40,854 bases of DNA, taken from the NCBI GenBank assembly GCA_013138965.1, contig WTBT01000053.1, positions 1-40,854 of the forward strand. The letters run 5' to 3'. This DNA comes from Candidatus Aegiribacteria sp. (GTDB lineage: Bacteria > Fermentibacterota > Fermentibacteria > Fermentibacterales > JCC-6). Below, one piece after another: positions 33,972 to 40,854 of the stretch; position 1 is the stretch's first letter; each line of letters starts with the position of its first letter. A program made the translations under genes and the position numbers. Under the pieces are notes generated by a model that searched no databases, had not been told where the DNA came from, and saw only the letters and a list, made by a program, of their open reading frames with translations.

Positions 33972-35276
33972 TTATGCCTCCTTTCCTGCCCTGATAGCGT
34001 CCTGGGCTTTCTTTATGTAGTGAACAAGATATCTGCCGGCAGGGCAAACGTAACTGCAGGTCCCGCAGGCCATGCAGTTCAGCGCGCCAAAATCCCCTGC
34101 AAGTTTCCATCTCTCGTTCTCAGCTGCAAGAGCTATAAGGTTGGGGGTTAGCCTCAAAGGGCAAACATCCACGCATTTGCCGCAACGTATGCAGGGGCTT
34201 TCAACAACATCCCTCACTTCATCCCCGGTAAGCACCAGCAGGCCGCTGGTCCCCTTCGTTACAGGCACACCATCGGTATAAAGGGATATGCCCATCATGG
34301 GGCCTCCACTTATCAGCCTTTTAACATCTTCAGTGTAACCACCGGATTTCCCGATAAGGTCAGAGAAAAGGGTTCCAACGCAAGCATCGTAATTGTCAGG
34401 TGAGACAACACCTCTTCCGGTTACGGTAATTATCCTGCGAAGTGAAGGTTCGCCGTCCCGAACAGCTTTAGCCACAGCTGCGGCCGTTCCCACATTCTGA
34501 ACCACCACTCCCACATCAAGCGGAAGCCCCCCTGCTGGAACCTCCCGGCCGGTGGCGGCATCGATAAGCTGTTTCTCAGCCCCCTGCGGGTAGCTTACTT
34601 TCAACGGAAGAACGCAGCAGCCCTTCTCATCCATGAGATTAATCGCATCGGGCTTGTTGATCTCAATACCTATAAGGCATCTCTTTACACCGAGTGTGTA
34701 AGCCAGTATTTCCATTCCTAGAATTATGTCATCGGGATTCTCAAGCATCAGCCTGTGGTCGGCGGTAAGGTAGGGTTCACACTCTATACCGTTTATTATG
34801 AGAGTATCGATATTCTTGTCGGGGGGCGGCGTCAGCTTCACATAGGTGGGAAAACTGGCTCCCCCCATACCGCAGACACCGGCAAGCTTGATCCGTTCAG
34901 TTATCTCAGCAGGAGAATGATTACTGTAATCATCCCATTTCGGAAAGACCTGGCCTCCATCCTCGGATTCAGTCTCGATGACCACACAGGGGCCGGTTCT
35001 TCTGTGAGGCATTGGAAAATCCTCAATGGATTTTACAGTACCGTTAACTGGTGAATGTGTAGGCAAACTTATAAAACCGTTCTGAGCACCAATCTCCTGT
35101 CCCCTGGTAACCTTATCTCCTTTTGAGACCGAAGGCCTGGAAGGAGCTCCCATATGCTGGCATAAGGGAACCCATATCGTTTCAGGAGCAGGCAATCTAG
35201 TAATCGGCTGCTTCGATGATAGATCTTTGTTACCCGGAGGATGAATACCCCCCTTGAATGATCTGGCTTTGATCAT
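33972..35276 (-). CDS. rnfC: Rnf complex NADH-binding subunit RnfC
   Basis: First gene of the rnf operon; 434 aa. The N-terminus FKGGIHPPGNKDLS is conserved. The NADH/FMN-binding Nqo1-like fold contains GVCGMGGASFPTYVKL and NGIECEPYLTADHRLM. Two 4Fe-4S motifs, CIRCGKCVDVCP and CMACGTCSYVCP, end the protein. RnfC exchanges electrons with NAD at the cytoplasmic face. ATG 35276 has an AGGAGG close upstream. The 84 bp between nrdR and this gene probably hold the operon promoter unless nrdR is cotranscribed. Confidence 0.95.
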   Translation of the reverse strand: MIKARSFKGGIHPPGNKDLSSKQPITRLPAPETIWVPLCQHMGAPSRPSVSKGDKVTRGQEIGAQNGFISLPTHSPVNGTVKSIEDFPMPHRRTGPCVVIETESEDGGQVFPKWDDYSNHSPAEITERIKLAGVCGMGGASFPTYVKLTPPPDKNIDTLIINGIECEPYLTADHRLMLENPDDIILGMEILAYTLGVKRCLIGIEINKPDAINLMDEKGCCVLPLKVSYPQGAEKQLIDAATGREVPAGGLPLDVGVVVQNVGTAAAVAKAVRDGEPSLRRIITVTGRGVVSPDNYDACVGTLFSDLIGKSGGYTEDVKRLISGGPMMGISLYTDGVPVTKGTSGLLVLTGDEVRDVVESPCIRCGKCVDVCPLRLTPNLIALAAENERWKLAGDFGALNCMACGTCSYVCPAGRYLVHYIKKAQDAIRAGKEA

Positions 35277-35360
35277 ACGCCTCCTTGATTTCCTGCTTTC
35301 GCCGTACAGAGATGTATTCTTTAAATTGTAATTCTAAACCGGGCCTGGAATAACATCCGG

Positions 35361-35813
35361 TTATTCTTTCAGTAATTTGTCAAGTTCTTCCTTGAACTGC
35401 GAAACATCCTTGAATTTCCTGTATACACTGGCAAATCTTACGTAAGCAACCTGGTCAACCTCATGAAGTAATTCCATCACACATTCACCTATGAATTTCA
35501 CGGAAACCTCCTCCGCGAACTCTTCTGTAACCCTTGCGATTATCCGGTCAACCAGATCACGCAGATCTTCAGCGGCAACAGGTCTTTTCTCGCACGCTCT
35601 GTCTATTCCCTTCTCCAGCTTCTTCCGATCAAAGGGCTCCCTCCTGCCATCGTTCTTCACAACAACCGGAAAGGACTTCTCGACATACTCGTAAGTTGTG
35701 AATCTATATCCGCACTCAGAGCACTCCCGCCTTCGCCGGGTGGCCTCTCCATCCCTTACTGAACGTGAATCTACTACTCTGTCATCCACGCTTGAGCATC
35801 GGGGACACTTCAT
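35361..35813 (-). CDS. nrdR: Transcriptional repressor NrdR
   Basis: Repressor of ribonucleotide reductase genes; 150 aa. An N-terminal zinc ribbon (CPRC and CSEC) is followed by RRRECSECGYRFTTYE and an ATP-cone domain (VVKNDGRREPFDRKKL). The ATP cone senses ATP/dATP. No nrd gene or obvious NrdR box pair is visible in the window. Confidence 0.97.
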   Translation of the reverse strand: MKCPRCSSVDDRVVDSRSVRDGEATRRRRECSECGYRFTTYEYVEKSFPVVVKNDGRREPFDRKKLEKGIDRACEKRPVAAEDLRDLVDRIIARVTEEFAEEVSVKFIGECVMELLHEVDQVAYVRFASVYRKFKDVSQFKEELDKLLKE

Positions 35814-35896
35814 CCATGTACTCCAAACATCGTTGCATAAGTACAGAATTCGATTCTGTCAGACTCTACAAGTACCCAGAATCATAGTAAATATCC

Positions 35897-35925
35897 TTGA
35901 CGAGGTACACCGTTATCAATAGAAT
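35897..35925 (+). promoter_or_regulatory. Promoter of the tRNA cluster
   Basis: TTGACG (35897-35902) and TAGAAT (35920-35925) are separated by 17 bp and lie 15 bp before tRNA-His. The spacing and position fit a housekeeping promoter. Confidence 0.65.
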
Positions 35926-35940
35926 CATCGGGCTTCGGTG

Positions 35941-36016
35941 GTGGGAGTAGTTCAGTTGGTAGAGCCCCTGATTGTGGATCAGGTGGTCGCCGGTTCAAGT
36001 CCGGTCTCCCACCCCA
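35941..36016 (+). tRNA. tRNA-His (GTG)
   Basis: Acceptor GTGGGAG pairs with CTCCCAC, anticodon loop ATTGTGGA gives anticodon GTG, T-arm GCCGGTTCAAGTCCGGT, and CCA is encoded. A G at 35940 fits the extra G-1 of tRNA-His. Confidence 0.97.
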
Positions 36017-36020
36017 CAAT

Positions 36021-36096
36021 GCGCCTCTAGCTCAATTGGCAGAGCAACGGACTCTTAATCCGTAGGTTCCGGGTTCGATTCCCGGGGGGCGTACCA
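36021..36096 (+). tRNA. tRNA-Lys (CTT)
   Basis: Cloverleaf with acceptor GCGCCTC/GGGGCGT (G-U first pair), anticodon loop ACTCTTAA giving CTT, T-arm CCGGGTTCGATTCCCGG and encoded CCA. It lies 4 bp after tRNA-His. Confidence 0.97.
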
Positions 36097-36105
36097 GAAA
36101 ATTAA

Positions 36106-36130
36106 GCCGCGGGGTCACGCACCTCGCGGC
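36106..36130 (+). other. GC-rich hairpin between tRNA genes
   Basis: GCCGCGGGG pairs with CCTCGCGGC (one G-U) around a 7-base loop. No T-run follows, so it is not a typical terminator; it may separate precursor tRNAs for processing. Confidence 0.5.
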
Positions 36131-36150
36131 GCCACATACATAAAGCAGGT

Positions 36151-36227
36151 GCGCCCGTAGCTCAGCTGGATAGAGCAGCGGACTTCTAATCCGCAGGCCA
36201 CAGGTTCGAATCCTGTCGGGCGTACCA
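36151..36227 (+). tRNA. tRNA-Arg (TCT), island attachment gene
   Basis: Acceptor GCGCCCG/CGGGCGT, anticodon loop ACTTCTAA giving TCT, T-arm CAGGTTCGAATCCTG and encoded CCA. The recombinase ORF on the other strand enters its 3' half and stops in the anticodon region at 36186, the arrangement left by integration at a tRNA 3' end. Confidence 0.97.
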
Positions 36228-37475
36228 AATAGAATGCACAGCAGAAATATCACTACTTACAGCCCCAGAAGCCTTCCAAGAACTATTCGTATTGTGAAGT
36301 AAATCAAAGGGATACTGCAATGCGGGTTTGATGGTTCCTTCACTTAATGTGCAGTTCGATAATAGGTTTTCGAGAAAAGGTTTCTTTTCATTGTTTGGTG
36401 CCTTAACAAACAGTCTGCCAGCACTTTGATTGAGTTCTAAGATGCCTCTTGCGTTACTCAGAGGATCATGCAGAGTAGAAGCTTCAAGGGAAGAAAGCTT
36501 CTCACTTATCAGTTCAAGCTTTCTTCTGATCTCTGCGTCCTTCAGATCAAAACGTGTTACCGTGATTCTTCCATCCAGTCTATCGTCGTATAGCACCTCA
36601 GAACGCTTTTGAAGCCTCTCACGCTGAGAAACAAGCCTTGCCAGTATTTCTTCAAGGGTTTTACGTTCATCCATTGTTTCAGCTTCTAACCATTCAATAA
36701 GCAGATCAATTATACCTGGGTCTATTCTCAATCCTCTGAGGAATGCTGAAAACTGAAGATCAAGTTTCACTTCTCTTACAGACGGTTCTCCATAGTGCCA
36801 GCCTTTGTGACCGGTGCAGTGGTAATAGCTGTATTTACCCTTCTTGCGTTCAGCTGTAATGGCACACCCACAATGACCACACTGCATCAAGCCTGTATAG
36901 GCGAACTCATAGGATTGCTTCGGTTTTTCAACAGAGCGCTCACCAAGCATATCCTGTACTGTAAACCACAGGGAAGAGCTTACAATGGCTTCATGCTTAC
37001 CTTTGTATTCGATTCCATTCCAGAAGAATTGACCTCTGTAAACCGGATTTCTAAGCATCTTGTGTATGTTGGAATTGCTTACTCTGTTACCCTTTTTCGA
37101 GCGTAATCCCAAAGAGAATAGTTCAGCTGCAATGCTACCAATAGAAATATTGCCTTCAGCGTATCTCTCATACATTTGCTTTAGAAGCGGAGCGTTTTCA
37201 GGATCAGGTACAATGATCTTTACACCGTTTTCATTACTGGTGTTCATGTATCCCAAAGGGGCAACAGAAGGATAAAGACCGGCTTCAGCCTTTGCTCTCA
37301 TGCCTTTTCTAGCTTCAGCACTGATATTGCGGCTTAAATACGCGGCTTGAGCAATTTCAATGTCCTGTATGAAGTAATCACTGGGAGATGAATCACGGGA
37401 CATTACCTTACCTTCACGAACGAAATGTATTTCAATACCCGTCTTTTCAATGTCCAATGCAAGGTAGTCTACCAT
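36186..37475 (-). pseudogene. Large serine recombinase, N-terminally truncated
   Basis: The 429 remaining codons hold the end of the resolvase domain (IEIHFVREGKV, then AAYLSRNISAEARKGMRAKAEAG), a Recombinase domain (APLGYMN...NIHKMLRNPVYRGQFFWNG) and a zinc-ribbon/coiled-coil region (CGHCGCAITAERKKGKYSYYHC). The first ~70-80 residues, including the catalytic Ser near the N-terminus and its arginines, are missing. An IS3-type element begins about 10 bp upstream of the first ATG, so its insertion cut the gene. The last ~14 codons are antisense to tRNA-Arg (ending WYARQDSNLWPAD). It was probably the integrase of this island and is now inactive. Confidence 0.85.
36203..36227. other. Putative attachment site at tRNA-Arg 3' end
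   Basis: The T-arm to CCA of tRNA-Arg is the likely core of an att site, because a recombinase ORF abuts and overlaps it and mobile DNA fills everything to its right. No second copy of this core is seen before the end of the window, so the other boundary is not defined. Confidence 0.35.
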
Positions 37476-37557
37476 ATTTTATAATGGTCTGGGAAAACTG
37501 TACAGTTGATTAAGGTGGATTTGCTATGTTAGAATCACAGAAAGGACAGGCAAATCT

Positions 37558-37842
37558 ATGCGTAAAAGTTTCAGTGCTGATTTTAAAGCCAGAGTCGCCC
37601 TGGAGGCGATCAAGGGAGAAAGAAGTCTTTCAGAATTGGCCTCACATTATGAGGTTCATCCTAACCAGATTAGAACCTGGAAGAAACGTCTCCTTGAAGA
37701 AATGTCAGGCATCTTTTCGGATAAGCGACGAAAAGAAAAGCAAACAGATGAAGGCGATAAAGCCAAACTGTTTGAGGAAATTGGTCGTCTCAAGATTGAG
37801 AATGACTGGCTCAAAAAAAAATCTGGACTTAACCGTGGCTGA
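37558..37842 (+). CDS. IS3-family transposase OrfA
   Basis: A 94-residue helix-turn-helix protein (HTH_Tnp_1 type): [20 protein letters not shown], then [19 protein letters not shown], then a leucine-zipper-like helix ([19 protein letters not shown]). ATG 37558 follows AGGACAGG. A run of nine A (37813-37821) near the end is the expected slippage site for making the OrfAB transposase. OrfB lies in the frame reached by a +1 (or -2) shift, since a -1 shift meets a stop at once. Confidence 0.88.
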   Translation: MRKSFSADFKARVALEAIKGERSLSELASHYEVHPNQIRTWKKRLLEEMSGIFSDKRRKEKQTDEGDKAKLFEEIGRLKIENDWLKKKSGLNRG

Positions 37843-37983
37843 AAAACGGAAAGCGATTAAGCATGATCATAAGGACATCAGTGTTAACAAGCAGTGCGAG
37901 CTTCTTGGCCTATCTCGCTCAGCCTACTACTACAAAGCCAAAGAGATGAATCCAATGGACTTGAATCCTAAATTCCCGTCAAA
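37804..37983 (+). pseudogene. IS3-family transposase OrfB, 5' fragment
   Basis: About 60 codons of OrfB remain: [16 protein letters not shown], then the conserved QCELLGLSRSAYYYK that opens the protein. The DDE catalytic core (normally ~200 more residues) is missing, and the frame runs out in the antisense of the next transposase at 38023. Start could be by slippage from orfA or at ATG 37804. Confidence 0.8.
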
Positions 37984-37989
37984 TTATAC

Positions 37990-39447
37990 CTACACTGGCA
38001 TCGGCACGGCAAAGGCCCTGTAAATTTCTTTCTGTCGCTTACTCAGCGGGAACAGTATCCGGCGACCATCTATCACCTGTGTTCTCAGCTTCTCCATTGT
38101 TTTTATGAGATCCTTCATCGTCATTCTCTTGTACAAACCATTCTCCAGCATTATCCTGTGGATGTGGGAGCAGAGTATGAGGGCGATAAACCCGACAAAG
38201 ACCTTGCTTTCCATTGCCTGTTGAGAATGAACACGCAGGCGTCCCACCCCGAGACTGTGTTTCAGGCGCAGGAATCCCTTCTCAACAACATCCTTGTCTC
38301 TATAAATCCTGATGGCTTCACCGGCGTCCTGAATGTGATTGCTCACTGTTACCAGCCACCCGGCGTTCGCGAGTTCCCGAGCAATCACATCCTCACGGAT
38401 GTTTATAGTGTGCCCGCTCTCATGCTTCGCTGATTTGCGAATGATCAGGTAGTGATCAAACTCTTTCTTCAGTTTACCGTTGTCGGGATTTATCCTGGCA
38501 TCCTCTACAAGCCGTCTAACGCGACCGTAGAGCTGATTCTTAACAGCAGTAGCCTTTATGTCATTGTAAAATACATGGACAAAAAGTTTGTGATCCTTGC
38601 TCCAGGATCGCTCAACGGATACTCCACGAAGAGTATCTGCCCCGCAAACAATCGTGTTCTGGATGCTGTCAATATCCCTGTACTCGGATTTAATCATCTT
38701 TTTCGTAAACCCAAGAGTAAAGGGAAGCGCCAGGAGGAAGCGTACACCCTTCTTCTTGAGAAGCATGTTGATGTTCTTTCTGCTTGAAAATCCTTTATCC
38801 ATTACAAGCGTTATCCGGTCAAGCTCATTGGGAGCCATCTGTGAGATGGTTGTCTCAAGAGTACTCACATCTTTGATGCTGCCATTGTACACAGTCATCC
38901 GTACAGGCAGTCGTGATTGATACCCGAGAAGCATGCAGAGATTGATCTGAGCGAGCTTATCACCATCCCGGTTGTAGCCCCATTCAACGTCATCAATAAG
39001 CTTAGACCATGAGGAAATGCTTGTTATATCCAGAGCAAGATACTCGCGATCGCTTCGGTAGGTACTCCAGGCTTTAAAGAAACGCTGGCGCTCTTCATCT
39101 GTGATATCCCGAAACAATTCGCTTATTCGCTGAGAAGAGAGTAGCTCCTTGTTCTTGAAATCGTTGCGCTCCATCCAGTCCGCACAATATGCAACCGGCT
39201 CTCCGCAAGAGAGAAGAAAGGCAGCTACTGCAAAGATGCGCTCATGTAAAAATGGAAAGGTTTGTCGCAGAACAGAAGAAAGCCCGATGCTCTCTGATAT
39301 ACCATCCAGCAGATGAACCATACCTGTCTGCAATATGGTTGACCTGCGAACATCCTCAACGCTATAGACAGGTGAACATTCTGCTGACTCGACTATAACT
39401 CCTTCTGCCCTCATTCGATCAATGTACTCCTGCTTGTACACGGGCAA
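37990..39447 (-). CDS. IS1634-like (IS4-group) DDE transposase
   Basis: A 485-residue transposase from the first usable start (TTG 39447). The DDE residues are visible: D in EYLALDITSISSW, D in ITLVMDKGFSSRK, and E in DVVEKGFLRLKHSLGVGRLRVHS. About 40 further in-frame codons up to 39570 encode a plausible conserved N-terminus (GNHIYLYESVSYRNEEGKPR, then RVSIGKI) but contain no ATG, GTG or TTG. An ATG at 39574 is out of frame by one base. The gene may therefore have a damaged start. It lies in the interrupted IS3 element, opposite in orientation. I could not define its terminal inverted repeats. Confidence 0.85.
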   Translation of the reverse strand: MPVYKQEYIDRMRAEGVIVESAECSPVYSVEDVRRSTILQTGMVHLLDGISESIGLSSVLRQTFPFLHERIFAVAAFLLSCGEPVAYCADWMERNDFKNKELLSSQRISELFRDITDEERQRFFKAWSTYRSDREYLALDITSISSWSKLIDDVEWGYNRDGDKLAQINLCMLLGYQSRLPVRMTVYNGSIKDVSTLETTISQMAPNELDRITLVMDKGFSSRKNINMLLKKKGVRFLLALPFTLGFTKKMIKSEYRDIDSIQNTIVCGADTLRGVSVERSWSKDHKLFVHVFYNDIKATAVKNQLYGRVRRLVEDARINPDNGKLKKEFDHYLIIRKSAKHESGHTINIREDVIARELANAGWLVTVSNHIQDAGEAIRIYRDKDVVEKGFLRLKHSLGVGRLRVHSQQAMESKVFVGFIALILCSHIHRIMLENGLYKRMTMKDLIKTMEKLRTQVIDGRRILFPLSKRQKEIYRAFAVPMPV

Positions 39448-39704
39448 CCCGGTTTTCTTATCTATTTTCCCAATCGATACGCGCCTGTTACGGGGTTTTC
39501 CCTCCTCATTTCGATAAGAAACCGACTCATACAGGTAGATATGGTTGCCAACTTTTTGTCTAACTAGACCTCATCCGAAAACTTATTACTAACCAGTAAT
39601 AGCTAATAAACCATTATTCAAAACTTGACAAAAGCGCCGCAATTCGTTATATATTAAGCAGTTACTGACAAAAGTAAAAATGCTTAACCGAAAGAACGGC
39701 GCAA
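39448..39704. other. Region between divergent transposase genes
   Basis: The left part (to 39570) is probably 5' coding sequence of the IS1634-like transposase. On the plus strand TTGACA (39625-39630) and TATATA (39648-39653), 17 bp apart, make a good promoter for the gene at 39705. TGACAAAAG occurs twice here, at about 39626 and 39667. Element ends should lie here but no clear inverted repeat could be matched. Confidence 0.45.
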
Positions 39705-40745
39705 ATGAATATTACCACTTTTTCCCCAGAAAGCAATACTTTCCCCACTTTGTTCCCTGTTGAGGTCGACACAAACTTCAGTGATATACTGCGTGAGGGA
39801 TTCGCTCTTCTTAACAAAGACCCGGATATTCTCAAGAGAATTGAACACGATCTTGATTGTTATGCCATGCAGAAAAAGGCAAGACGGCTTGCTGATAAAG
39901 ACTGGCGAGATCGCCAGACTTTACCTCTGGGGCTGGAACTACAGGAATTTGCAGATTCACTGGAGGACTCAGAGGAAGAGATTAAGATATCTCTTGGGAC
40001 TGGCAGACCGAGAATGAGACCTGAAATAGTATTCCTCTTTATACTGTTCAGAGGTTACTTTGAATCTGTCACTGATATACAGGCAACTGACAGAATTATT
40101 GATTCCATAACAATTCGCAGTTTCTTTCAAATTCATGGTTGGGGCAATCTTCCCAAAAGATCCACTATTCATGAAAACATTCAGGCAGTGTCATACGAAA
40201 CTCGCAATTACGTATATCTCTGCCAATTGGCAGATGTCAAAGATCAGGGAATAGACGATTACAAGAGACTTACCTTGGACAGCACTGCCGTAATGGCAAA
40301 CAGCAGCTGGCCTGTAGACTCAGGAGTTATTTACAGACTACTCGACAGGGCTTTCAGAAACAGTCAGAATTTATCGAAGTACGGTGTGCCGAACTTCATG
40401 CCCTGGCATAGTGAACTCTGGTTATCAAAGATCAGCTCTTTGAATTTCAGAATCAATGTTGTTTCAGGTAAAGGAGCCAAGGTAGCACGCAGAGGATTCT
40501 ATCGAACCTTGTATACTGAAGCCGGGAAGATTATTGCACACATGCTAAAGGAGATGAATAAGCACATGGCAAGCATGGAGATGGCAGATCTGCCCCCAAC
40601 GCTTGCAAAGCGGTTAACACAGTTAAGAACATTTATAGAGAATGACATTGAAGATGCTGAATCAGTTATTGGGTACTCCCGCAGGCGAGTACTGAATGGA
40701 GAGACAATCCCTAATTCTGAAAAGATCCTAAGGAATCGGAAATGA
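39705..40745 (+). pseudogene. ISNCY/IS1182-like transposase, C-terminus missing
   Basis: A 346-codon frame. The N-terminal half has the transposase N-domain (TGRPRMRPEIVFLFILFRGY) and the first DDE Asp in RLTLDSTAVMANSSWPVDSGV, a form known from ISNCY/IS1182-type transposases. The family continues after an IPxSEK-type motif with a segment such as FEPHT and the catalytic domain end. Here the frame stops right after IPNSEKILRNRK, so about 100 residues with the last acidic residue are missing. No continuation is seen in the other frames. It is either truncated by another junction or a divergent short form. Confidence 0.6.
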
Positions 40746-40854
40746 ATAACTCACTGGAAACCTATTGCATTAAGTTCTCCGGTGTTGTATTTTCCCTTCA
40801 TGATAAAATTAGAGAAAGTGAACGAGATCAGACTCAAGTACGAGGCATTGCGGC
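40742..40854 (+). CDS. Partial ORF coupled to transposase stop, runs off window
   Basis: An ATG overlaps the stop of the preceding transposase (ATGA), and the frame stays open for 37 codons to the window end (begins MNNSLETYCIKFSG, then a charged helix). I do not recognise it. It could be a second IS-encoded protein, the start of a cargo gene, or a chance frame. Confidence 0.35.
   Translation, partial: MNNSLETYCIKFSGVVFSLHDKIRESERDQTQVRGIA

Larger units (their letters stand above)
37485..37983 (+). mobile_element. IS3-family (IS150-like) element, interrupted
   Basis: The left end is likely at TGGTCTGGGAAAA (37485), just past the truncated recombinase. It carries orfA complete and only the start of orfB. 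The rest of orfB is replaced by the next element from about 37980 on. The right inverted repeat is not in view. Confidence 0.6.

Noticed and set aside
36032-36253. ORF antisense to tRNA-Lys and tRNA-Arg (reads PGIEPGTYGLRVRCS)
   Set aside because: This is the well-known false protein obtained by translating tRNA genes in reverse.

Overview
The window looks like one end of a contig from an anaerobic, diderm-type bacterium, probably an uncultured lineage. I cannot place it to species, and an FCB-type candidate phylum is only an inference. The supporting signs are a complete Rnf ferredoxin:NAD+ oxidoreductase, selenocysteine machinery, a MurE with the meso-diaminopimelate motif DNPR, and a polysaccharide co-polymerase/tyrosine kinase with an SLBB export protein. 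Almost all genes from 2.2 to 35.8 kb lie on the minus strand.

Layout. 1-1256: one copy of a ~128-bp interspersed repeat and a frameshifted secreted protein gene that ends inside it. 1277-1851: a possible IS91-type transposase remnant and tmRNA (ssrA, minus). 1995-2233: rpmB (L28) and a strong bidirectional terminator. 2256-3926: a radical SAM protein. 4032-19485: a compact division/cell-wall (dcw) cluster transcribed mraZ-rsmH-ftsL-ftsI-murE-murF-mraY-murD-ftsW-murG-murC-ftsQ-ftsA-ftsZ. Genes overlap or nearly abut throughout, except at murC/ftsQ, where murB and ddl lie in many bacteria. Here that slot holds a second copy of the repeat. The mraZ promoter carries TGGGA-type MraZ boxes. 20043-21056 (+): an orphan regulator (winged HTH + GHKL ATPase + STAS-like DUF4325) framed by two three-part TTTGACAA arrays with the same 0/23/34-bp spacing. 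21359-26584: an exopolysaccharide mini-locus (ugd, wbpA-like, SLBB protein, BY-kinase). 26654-35276: rnfCDGEAB-selA-selB, apparently one transcription unit. 35361-35813: nrdR. 35941-36227 (+): tRNA-His, tRNA-Lys, tRNA-Arg.

From the 3' end of tRNA-Arg to the end of the window is a mobile region. It holds a large serine recombinase whose ORF runs antisense into tRNA-Arg and whose catalytic N-terminus was cut off by an IS3-type element. That element is itself interrupted by an IS1634-like element. A further ISNCY/IS1182-like transposase without its C-terminus follows, with a small ORF coupled to its stop codon. Both ends of the window fall in repetitive DNA, which fits an assembly break.

Working together: the dcw genes make lipid II and build the divisome. 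Rnf couples ferredoxin oxidation to ion transport. SelA/SelB provide selenocysteine insertion and are coupled to the rnf message. The ugd/wbpA enzymes make uronate-type sugar nucleotides for a surface polysaccharide whose chain length the BY-kinase may set. The least explained parts are the structured repeat, the array-framed regulator, and the tmRNA tag region, which has no ordinary degradation tag.
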